64,000 nucleotides of DNA from Eucommia ulmoides (taxonomy: Eukaryota > Streptophyta > Magnoliopsida > Garryales > Eucommiaceae): contig CM028326.1 in the NCBI GenBank assembly GCA_016647705.1, positions 29,027,401 through 29,091,400 of the forward strand. The letters are read 5' to 3'. Position numbers and translations under genes: made by a program. Under the pieces are notes generated by a model, which was not told the origin of the DNA, ran no database searches, and was given only the letters and a program-made list of their open reading frames with translations. Within the stretch, counting starts at the first letter, position 1; each line of letters starts with the position of its first letter. Below are positions 48,401 to 58,969 of this stretch, in pieces.

Positions 48401-51375
48401 CACAAAGGCTCCACACCATGTATTTCCACTTCACGTTTTCAATGATTTTAAGTACGAAACACATCCTTTATTATTCTCACTTCTTAATCTACCTGCAAAC
48501 ACGCTCCGAGGCCAATCCGGCCTCCAAAAAAAAAAAATAGCAAAAATCGGGTAAAATTTGATACCATCGGTTTTGGATCAAAAAATGTAATTTGCTTGAT
48601 TTAATGTCCCTAGCTAAACTTGGTTAAGCATTTTTCACCAAAATCCCTCATAAACTAGGAATTTGGGGAAAAAAATGCTTCGTTGGATCATGATTCATGG
48701 TATTGAAGTTGGATTCTTGTATCTCTCCTTACCCTTTTCAACTTACACTCGATCTCGAGATCAAGAGTCAAGAATTTTAACTTCTTCTACGATGCATGCA
48801 CTGTTTGATCACAACTCACGAAACAAATTAACAAAATAAATAAAAAGAAAATTAAAACAAAAGAATTGTCTGGATTAAGATCATATATTGTTCCCACAAG
48901 GACGGGTTGAATAAGTTAAATACCGTAATTGGCATAGTCTCCTATTATCCAGACAGTTAAATAAATGATTTTAAATTAAACTAATTAAAACTAAGCTAAA
49001 CTACAATTAGTGGGTTAATCCTAACTAAGTTGATTAGCTAGGGATTGATTTTGTTCACTTAATACATATTTGATTTCGTTTTAGTTAACAATAACGATGT
49101 TTATGGTATCCGACAATCTCGGTTCGTAAACTCCTCCGCCACCTCTTCCGAGTGTAAGACGGGGGAATACGCAACTTCTTGTCAACGAAGAGGTCCCCCT
49201 CAATGTCTTAACGACCTTAGGTTGCATGAGTCTTGCCCCAACGTCATCGATTGCACACTAACTAATGCCCTTTCGGGTCGTTAGATCGTAACGATGTGTT
49301 TACCCTAGTCCGAATCCAGGGTTATCTCTTCCGAACGTCAAACCCTAGATTCTCAAATTCAACCCTAATACCTTAACAAGCATATTAGAGTTGTCATAAA
49401 ATGATAAACACAATCGGAATTAAAAGCAAACAACTGTTAAAGAAACATTTATTAAACCAAACAAGTATTTACACAACTACATCGATCCCTAGCTAATATT
49501 TATCTAATCTAACAAGATCTTGGACATTAGAACATTAAACCAAGAGGTATTCATCATCATTTACAATAAAACATTAAAGTACAAAGAGAGAAACAAAGAG
49601 AGAAAGATCAAATCTTAAAGTGGAGTGATCCACTATCGCCAAAGATCGATCCGGCAATGTCTCCTCTTCTTCGGATAATGAATATCTTCTTCAAGAATGG
49701 CCAAGGATCAATGCCTAAGGGTTAGGGACGTTCCATGCTCCAAGAGGCTTCAATAGAAATAGGAGAATGAGTATTTATAGGTGCAAGGTTTCAAAATATC
49801 TAAAAATATTTATTTTGCTGTGCAGAGCCCACCACCGCGGTCGTGGGATTCACCGCCGCCAGGGTGGGTATGTCAGTTAGCTCACAGATATTTTACCGCC
49901 ACGGCGGTGGAATAATATCCAACTCTCTGATCTTTTGCCGCCGCGGCGGTGGGATTCTCGCCGTAGCTATGGGACTTTGTTTATTTCAGTACTTCTCTGC
50001 ATTCTCACCGCCTCGTCGCCGCGACGGTGGCTCTTGTAATCTTGAAACCTTGTTTTTTCATCATTTCTTCACCGTCTTCCAATCGTTTTCGCTCGTTTGT
50101 CTCTTATTTGCGTCCCTACACCTGAATTACATAAAAACAAACTAAAAAGCAATTAAATATAACTAAAACACTCAAAAACTACCAAATCCGATTTAGAAGT
50201 AGATAGGTATTTTACACCCATCAATTATCTAGGGATTAACTTTGTTTACAAAAATGTGTTTAGTTTCATTTAGTTAACAATAACGGTATTCGACCTATCC
50301 GACAATCTCTGTATCGTAAACACATTCACTCCCTTTTCCGAGTGACATGTGAATGAATATGTGACTTCGCGTTAACGCTGAAGTCCCCCTCTAGCATTTT
50401 TTAGAACACATAGTCATATGAGTCTTGCCCCAACGTCATTGATTGCACACTTTCTAACTCTCTCCTGAGTTATTAGATCGTCGCGTTGTGTTTAATTCTA
50501 CTCCGAATTCGGGATTACCTCTCCCAAGTGTCAAACCCTGTATTTTTAGTATATCTAAACAAGCATATAAACATGGAATAACAATAAACACAATCGAATT
50601 AGTGAAGAACAGCCGTTAAAGAAACACAACTCAAATAAACGACATTTTCATAAATCACATTAATCCCATAGATAATCCAAGTTTAGCTCATGGCCATAAC
50701 CGTTTATACAACAATAAACGAGCTAAACATACTCAAACCAACTATCAAAGTTAAGAAAATAAAAAAAGAAATGAAGGAATTTAGCCGTATTTCAAAGATC
50801 CGCCGCTAAAACCGCTCTAAAATCGTTTCTCCTTTTTCGCTTTGTGATCTTCTCCTTCGGATTTGGTTGAGCACTCCCCAAAACCTCTCAAATCTATTTT
50901 ATTCCTATATGAGCTCTCCTAGCCGAAATGGAGAGGAGGGACGAAAATAAAGGGAAAAAAATATCTAAAAATATCTAAAATTGCACTTTATAGCTGCAGG
51001 GGTCACCACTGCGGCAGTGGGCATGTCGGCAATGTCATCGTTACGGCGATTGCTTATCACTACGGTGGTGGAATAGTAAACAAACTCTCTGTATTTTCAC
51101 CGCTGCGACAGTGAGATTTTTGCTTTCTAGCATTTTCACCGCTGCAGCAGTAAATGCAGACTTCTGAATAATGCCGTTTTGCTCGTTTTTCCACTGTTCT
51201 TCCACCGAGTTGCTCCAATTAGCTTGATTTTCAATCATTTTAGCTTATTTTCACCCCAAACACCTGTTTTGTACACAAACAAATAAAATCTAATTAAAAC
51301 ATAATGAAACACAATAAACATATTCAAAAACTATCAAAGCCGGCTTGTAAATATATAGACAAATTACCCCTATCA
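45467..51375 (-). mobile_element. Solo LTR of the Athila-like family (element 2), itself split by a second insert
   Basis: Starts TGGTAGCGCCTAGATACG, ends TACCCCTATCA. Flanking sites are GTCAT (45462-45466) and GTCAC (51376-51380), a target duplication with one difference. The LTR pieces are 45467-45717 and 50224-51375, which join end to end at an ATTATCTA present on both sides of the inner insert. Together they are about 1.4 kb, close to the 1.36-kb solo LTR at 24764. Five palindrome words of the CCGCTGCGACAGTG kind lie at about 50990-51155. Confidence 0.7.
45718..50223 (-). mobile_element. Inner Athila-like element 2b, one LTR plus interior
   Basis: The right-hand LTR runs from about 48800 to 50223 (ends TTTACACCCATCA). 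The interior begins on the left with ACCCCCAAACTTAGAATTTTG (45720-45740), the reverse of a purine tract, and is homologous to the interiors of elements 1 and 3 up to about 47300. A left-hand LTR is not visible. Minus-strand frames near 47385-47500 contain PTMSQVPQHLLQPPQFPFRH, which could be the tail of a coding region, but no domain is recognisable. A palindrome array (48160-48370) also lies in the interior, outside the LTR. Broken copy. Confidence 0.6.
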
Positions 51376-51760
51376 GTCACCCTCATGACAACGGCCAGGT
51401 CTAACTAACCAACCGGACTATTTTGCAAAATTTAAAGACCAGGATGGACAAATACAAAGGGTTATGGGTAGAAGACCTGTACCCCGTGCTGTGGGCCTAC
51501 CATACCATAGTGCGTACTTCGACCGGCGAGACTCTTTTTGCGATGACGTTTGGCTCGGAGGCCGTTATCCTGGTCAAGATAGGCCTGCCCTCTCCCCGTA
51601 CAGCCCAACCATTCTACCGAGCTAAAAATAAGGTGGGCCTGGCTCTCAACCTCGACCTGCTCGAAGAGATGAGAGAAAGGGCTCAAGTTCACCAGGCCGC
51701 CTATCAACAAAAAACAACCCAATATTATAATCGCCGGGTCTAGCCTTGATCTTTTGATAT
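51376..51760 (+). pseudogene. Gypsy integrase, continuation of the core (fossil)
   Basis: Resumes with HPHDNGQ-like sequence and reads through VLWAYHTIVRTSTGETLFAM and FGSEAVILVKIGLPSPRT (51490-51610), the usual end of the gypsy integrase core. Ends at the GTCAC site of the next insert (51783-51787). The C-terminal end is at 57787-57960. Confidence 0.85.
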
Positions 51761-51787
51761 TAGTGACCTCATCCTGAGGAAGGTCAC

Positions 51788-54700
51788 TGTACGACGAGCG
51801 TTTGTTACACGCTCACATATTGACTACTCGCAAGTGTACGGGGTCAAAGTTTTAGTATGATGGATCTTTTAAGATCGGGTATCGTATCCACAGGGATTGG
51901 TTGTCGTTACTATCGAGTACTGTGTTTGTTATGACCTAATTTTATCTAACCTAAAAAAAATGTAAAAAAATTATTTTAAACTAAATTAATTAACTAAATT
52001 ATCTATACTAATATAATGAGATGTTTTAGGGGAAAGAATTGTCTAGGGATTAACTTGGTTTACAAATACATGTTTGATCTCATTTGACTTACGTTTACGG
52101 TGTTCGACCTATTTGACAATCTTAGTTTGTAAACTCTCCCACCACCTCTCTCGAGTGTAAGATGAGGGAATACGCGACTTCTTGTCAACGAAGAAGTCCC
52201 CCTCAATATTTTAATGAACCTAGGTCACATGAGTCTCGCCCCAATGTCATTGATTGCACACAATCCAACTCTCTCTCAGGTTATTGGATCGTCGCGTTAT
52301 GTTTACCCTATCGACAATCTCAGTCGTAAACTCCCCCGCCACCTCTCCCGAGTGTAAGACGAGGGAATACATAACTTTGTGTCAATGAATAAGTCATTTT
52401 CAACATCTTAATGACCCTAGGTCACGTGAGTCTTTCCCCAACATCATCGATTGCCCACAATCCAACTCTCTCTTGGGTTATTGGATCGTCGCGTTGTTTA
52501 CCCTAGTCTGAATCTGGGGTTACCTCTTCTGAGTGTCAGACCCCAAATTCTTGATATATCAATCTAAGCATAATAAATAAATAATATGGAAAACACAATC
52601 AAACTTCAAAGAACAATCATAAACGAAACACCGAAATTATACGAATCACATATTTATAAATATATTGTTAATCTCTATACAATCCATGTTTAACTAATTG
52701 CCATAACCGTATTTACAATAAAGCACGAGCTAAACATGCTCACAAATTCCTAAGTTAAAGAAATAAAGGAAGAAATCGAAAAACTTAGCCTAGTCCGAAG
52801 ATTTATCGCTAAAAATCGTTCAACGATCACTTAGCCGTCTTCTTCTCCTTCGGGATGTGAGATCTCCCTCTAAAACTTATCTACCCAACCCTAAGTATAG
52901 CCCAAGGGTGGTAGCATGCAAGAGAGGCCGAAACATTAGAGAAGAAAGGGGATTATATAGGCTAAATATCTCAAAAATACCCTAAAAAATATCTACACTA
53001 TGCAGAGGTCACCGCCGCAGCGGTGAGTAGGTCGGTTGGCTGATCGCCTCAGTGGTGAAGATAGTGGTGGAATTGGTGACCATCTTGCATTTTCACTACC
53101 GTGGCGCTGGATCTCACAGCTGCGGCAGTGGACTTTCAACAAGAATAGGTGCACTCTGCATTTTTACCGCCTAGGCGGTGGTCTGGACGCCTAGGCGGTG
53201 GGTTGTTATTTTGATTATTGCCTCCGTGCTTTGTTTTTCCACCGTTCTTCGACCGTTTTTGGTTCGATCTAATCGTTTACGCTCCGTTTTTCTACATTTT
53301 TACCCCCCACACCTGATTTATACAAAAAGAATAAAAACTAATTAAAACATAATAAAATACTATAAAAATGCTTGAAAACTAACTTAGTTCGGCTCGCAAA
53401 TATATAGGTAGATCACACCTATCAAATACCGCCAAACTTGGAATTTTACTAGTACTTGAGCAAAATACTCACACGAAAATGAAAAACACAACAAAATAAA
53501 ATAGCAAACAACCTAAAAACAATCTAAACATAACGACATGGGAGTTTTACATTCTTCTAATGACCAAGTTATGTTTTCCTTAACAACTGCCAGTCATATC
53601 AAGTTCAGGCGGTAAAACACATCATGTGGTGTTCTAGAATTTTGACATTCAATAATGGTGAACACTATTCTAGATCCTATAAACGTGTTTATACGAGACT
53701 CAATAATATAGCTATGCAATGACCGGATTAAATTATCCACCAACTAAACTCATGACTTAGATCGTATAGGACTAGGATTTCCATATGCATGATTGGGGTC
53801 CACTCTCCACTAATGTAGGTTGAGTAGTTCATAGAAATTAGAAGGACTTGGTTCGGTTATGGAATATTTAGCCAAGGGTATTTTAGAATAGAAAACGGGT
53901 TAACGTTACCCATGGCTCAACACTTGGTGCATTTACTCTCGAACCCCCATAGATAAATTGGAAAACAATTCTAAACTAACATTTAAGAATGTAGTACTTG
54001 TCAAAAAGAAATGTATTTTTTTTTTAACTTACCACACCCCCAAACTTAGTCAATTATTATGATTTCATGGGTGTGGTTAAAGCGAAAGAAAAATGACAAG
54101 TGAGTACTCGAATACCAAACCAATCTGAAATTCGCCCTAAACCTAACCGCTCACATCAAGAAGTATTTGCAACTGCTAACTTGATTCACTCAAATGTGCC
54201 TTTAATTTAGCGATATAGGTTTGGAAAAAAATTAACTGGTCAGGGTATTTGTTCTTGTGTTTAGAATTGAAAAAAAAAAAAAAATTAGACTTCGACAGGG
54301 TAACGAGGGATAATCATGTTACAAGGTAGGCTTAAAAAGGCTCAAGTGACAAAACGAATGCCTAAATCACATCTCTTGAACTACCTTGCCTAGGATTTCG
54401 CCTCAAGCTTTCCCTCAATCAGGTTCTAGAATCTTTAAATTGTCATGAGTTTGGCTAATTGATAATCGTCCTCAAATCAATTGAATAACTATACATTGAG
54501 TCTATGTGATTATGCAAATTAGGATCTACAATAATTTTCGCCAAAAAGTATTTTCAAGCACACAGAACACACATGCATGAGTATTACCCTTGACCTCAAA
54601 AACAAACAGGGGGTAATATCATCATCGGGTAACGGCCCAAATGAACACAAAACTCAGCATGCAATAACAACACAAACAAACACAAACTATCCTAAACAAA

Positions 54701-57700
54701 CATGCACACAAGAAAACAATAAAACATTTAACATACTATACTACACATCACTTCTGAACTTAAAACGAATAGTGTTCTCAGCGGCCCAATCATCATTCTC
54801 AAAATATGAAATTAAATTATGCTGATGAAGGGGGTTTAGAACACATACTTGGGAGGTGAGAGAATCTCGCCTTCGAATCAAGTCGAATGAGATGGATTTA
54901 ATTTATTTTTTACTGTGGGTTGCCTCCCAAGAAGCGCATGGTTTAATGTCCTCGGCCTGACACGAAGAATGGCTCATCAAAGAGCGACTTCCGCTGGTAG
55001 TACGTGTCAAATAACACAACATACGGGTCTTAGTTCAGTACGCCCTCAAACTTGGCGAGATGTTTCTTTGGATGGATCGAGCTTTCAACAACATACCTCA
55101 CCGGCTCATGTACTTGGTGGGCATGAAAGGTCGTTGCTAACGGCGATGAGGAACAAGTGAACCACATTAGATCCTCGTAGATATGATCGTCTTGGATCGA
55201 CTATGGCGTCACGAGCTGGAATCGAATGGTGAAAATTCACAAGGATCAATATGTGAATTTTCATCGCCGAACCACACTTGGGTCTCCTTTTCATTCGAAT
55301 CTTCAACATATTCTCCCAAGAGCTCCCGCTCGTCTCTGGTTCCTCACGGTGGCTTTCGCTGAATGTAGCATTAGTATATCTTAGTGCCACCGCTTATGTC
55401 TCGACCTCAATGAAGCAAAAATGATGATCGATTTACTTCTGCAAAAATGTTACGGTCTCATCAATGTCAGCACAGACCGCCTCGATATGATCAAGATGAT
55501 CCTCATGCTCGTTGATCCGGTCATGCATCTTCCTCAACAATCTCTAAGTCTCCCCCATAACGGTTGCGAGCTTTTCTTCCAGATTGGGGGAAGACTTCTC
55601 ATCGTGATTCGGAATGTCTAGCCATGGTGCCGTGGTATTGGAAAAATCCCTCGAGCATTGGTGAATGATTCCAACTCGGATAATCATAGGCCGTCATTTC
55701 TTCTAACAACCAAAAGGCATCTTCCACTATTAGGTTGTAGAAAGATGGGGTACCATTTCCTCATTCCACCTATATTCTGGTTGCGACTTGTAACCCGTCG
55801 AGGAAATTCAGAAGCTGACATTCCCTTAGGAAATCATGGTTCGAAAATAGGAACAACGGTTCCTTATATCAATCCCAAGCACTATAAAATGGCTCGAAAT
55901 TCCGTTGAAAGAATTGCATCAATACCTATTCATCTAACATCGTCGAGTACCCTACAAGAGAAAACAAAAACAAAAATAAAAACTACAAAGAAAAAATTAT
56001 AAACATAAAAAATGCCTAAAGTAAAATTGGATCATTTACTCACAATATCAATAATAATAATAATAATAAAAAACATAATCCCCGGCAACGGCGCTAAACA
56101 CTTGGTGGCGATTGCCGGAAACTGAATATTCTCAACCAATCTTCGGCAACGACGCCAAAAACTTGTACAACGAGTGTTTGTTACACGCTCGCATATTGAC
56201 TACTCGTAAGTGTACGAGGTCAAAATTTTAGTATGATGGATCTTTTAAGATCGGGTATCGTATCCACAAGGATTAGTTGTCGTTACTATCGAGTATCATG
56301 TTTGTCATGACCTAATTTTATCTAGGCTAAAAAGAATGTAAAAAAATTATATTAAACTAAACTAATTAACTAAATTATCTATACTAATATAATAATATGT
56401 TTTAGGGGAAAGAATTGTCTAGGGATTAACTTGGTTTACAAATACGTGTTCGATCTCGTTTGACTTACATATACGGCGTTTGACCTATTTGACAATCTCA
56501 ATTCGTAAACTCCCCCACCACCTTTCCCAAGTGTAAAACGAAGGAATACGTGACTTCGTGTTGATGAAGAAGTCTTCCTCAACATCTTAACGACCCTAGG
56601 TCACATGAGTCTTCCCCCAACGTCATTGATTGCACACAATGCAACTCCCTCCCGGGTTATTGGATCGTCACGTTGTGATTACTCTATCGACAATCTCAGT
56701 TTGTAAACTCCCCCGCCACCTCTCCCGAGTGTAAGACGAGAGAATAAATGACTTCGTGTCAACGAAGAAGTCCCCTTTAATGTCTTAATGACCCTAGGTC
56801 ACGTGAGTCTTGCCCCAACGACATCAATTACTCACAATCCAACTCCCTCTTGGGTTATTGGATCGTCGCGTTATTTACACTAGTCTGAATCCGGGATTAC
56901 CTCTTCCAAGTGTCAAACCTCAAATTCTCGATATATCAATCTAAGCATAATAAATAAATAATATGGCAAACACAATCAAATTTCGAAGAACAATCATAAA
57001 CGAAACATTGAAATCATACGAATCACATATTTGTAAATATATTGTTAATCCCTATACAATCCATGTTTAACTAACATTCATAATCATATTTACAATAAAG
57101 CACGAACTAAACATGCTCACAAATTCCTAAGTTAAAGAAATAAATGAAAAAATCGAAGAACTTAGCCTAGTCCAAAGATTTATCGCTAAGAACTGTTCAA
57201 CGATTGTTTCGTCGCATTCTTCTCCTTCGGGATATGAGCTCTCCCTCTGAAACTCCTCTACCCAACCCTAAGTATAGCCTAAGGGTGGTAGCATGCAAGA
57301 GAGGCCGAAAAATGAGAGAGGAGATGGGATTATATAGGCTAAATATCTCAAAAATATCCTAAAAAATATCTAAACTGTGCAGAGGTCACCGCCGCGGCGG
57401 TGAGTAGGTCAGTTGGCTGATCGCCTCGGCGGTGAAGACAGCGATAGACTTGGTGACCATCCTGCATTTTCACCGCCGCGGTAGTGGACTTTCAAGAAGA
57501 ATAGGTGCACTCTGTATTTTCACCACCTAGGCGGTGGTCTGAATGCCGAGGCAGTGGGCTGTTGTTTTGATTATTGCCTCCATACTTTGTTTTTCCATCG
57601 TTCTTCGACCGTTTTTGGTTCGATCTGATCATTTACGCTCCATTTTCTTACCTTTTCACCCCCCACACACTTGATTTATACAAAAATAATAAAAACTAAT

Positions 57701-57781
57701 TAAAACGTAATAAAATACTATAAAAATTCTTAAAATTAACTTAGTTCAGTTTGGAAATAGATATGTAGATCAAAACTATAA
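51788..57781 (-). mobile_element. Non-autonomous Athila-like LTR element 3, structurally whole but non-coding
   Basis: LTRs 51788-53424 and 56164-57781; target duplication GTCAC (51783-51787 and 57782-57786). The LTR start is TGTACGACGAGCG, a variant of the TGGTAGCG start of element 1. To the left of the right-hand LTR, ATCTTCGGCAACGACGCCAA (about 56141-56160) and a second, better copy AATCCCCGGCAACGGCGCTA (about 56076-56095) are tRNA-Asp-like primer sites read on the minus strand. The 2.7-kb interior has no gag or pol; short minus-strand frames (e.g. 55106-55390) are unassigned. In the first 175 bp of the LTRs I count about 15 differences, so it is older than element 1. An (ATA)n run lies near 56045. 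Confidence 0.85.
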
Positions 57782-57786
57782 GTCAC

Positions 57787-57960
57787 CCTTGCCACAAAAG
57801 AGTAGAACGCTGGGAAGCTAGCACCGAGTTAGGAAGGACCTTATCGTGTAACTCGTATAGCCTGGCCCAGAATATATAACTTGGAAACTGAAGAAGGGGT
57901 ACCGTTCAGGCACCCCTAGAATGCCGAACACTTAAAACACTACTACACTAGAGAAAGACC
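57787..57960 (+). pseudogene. Gypsy integrase C-terminal end (fossil)
   Basis: EGPYRVTRIAWPRIYNLETE-like sequence and a NAEHLKHYYTRE end match the final block of Tat polyproteins. Beyond this no plus-strand coding is seen. Confidence 0.75.
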
Positions 57961-58460
57961 GACCCCTTAGGCTTATCAGAAAGTTTTTTTATTTTGATCT
58001 CAGAAGATTGTAATGGAAAGGGTGAAGTCAATAAAAATTGGCTTTTTCGGTTCAATGAAATCCCAGTTTCTGAAAATTCTCCAAGACTAAAGTGGGGACG
58101 AGCAGCCCTTTGTGTGCCGAGAAGTCGGGGTGAGTCGTTCTCCCTGCTAAGGCGGAGGCAAGCAACCTGTCATGATAGAGGTCGGGGTGAGTCGTGCCCT
58201 AGCCATTCCTCCAGGCAGAGGTAGCTCTCTCGCCAAGGAGATGATCCATGGATGAAGCAATCAAATATCAGGTTGGACCCTGCAAGAAAACTCGGAAGCT
58301 CGATAAAATTGAGCCCACCGGATTGTTTGGGGGGAAAAATGACTGACCAAAACACATCAATACCAAGCCGTCGGGCTCCAAAAGATGACCACAATATCTT
58401 GTCAATACCAGCTCTTTTGGTTGCCTGGGGGGTAAGGGGGCCCGTAGCTTAAGAAATAAT

Positions 58461-58790
58461 GTGATGGGTCTTCTCAGAAATACTGTGATAGGGCTTCTCA
58501 GAGAATTACCGGGCTCATGAGAATCACCTCGATCGCTAAACCGACGAGTTCCCAATCTGAATTCTCCAGGTGTGATGGGACTTCTCAGAAATACTGTATG
58601 TGACTTCTCAGGAAATTATCGGGCTCATGAGAATCACCTTGGTTGCTAAACCGACGAGTTCCCAGTCTGGATTCTCCAAGTCGGCAACTTTCGTGAACTC
58701 TAAACATCCAACAAAATTAGAACGATGAGTTCCCTATCCGGATTCTCCAGGTCAGCAACTTTTGTAAACTCAAAACATCCAACAAACAAA
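58461..58790 (+). repeat. Tandem repeats in the gypsy 3' region
   Basis: Two units of 111 bp start at GTGATGGGTCTTCTCAGAAA (58461) and GTGATGGGACTTCTCAGAAA (58572). A shorter repeat CGACGAGTTCCCAGTCTGG / CGATGAGTTCCCTATCCGG with a following CATCCAACAAA (58650-58790) continues the array. Confidence 0.85.
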
Positions 58791-58969
58791 ATCAGAAAGT
58801 AAGGCATACGTTACATAATTAGAAAAATGGAGGAGTTTTATTAATTGTTTAAAAAGTTGTGATTACAAAAAACCAGGACTTCTGCTTGTGAATACAAACT
58901 CGCTCCTTTTTGGGTTGAGCAAAGAGACAAAACAGGAAAAAAAAAAAAGTTTTGTTGATTGGCTGGACT

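Noticed and set aside
48132-50145. Frames 48132-48362 and 49843-50145 through the palindrome arrays
   Set aside because: They are made by the GC-rich palindromes and have repetitive, meaningless translations.
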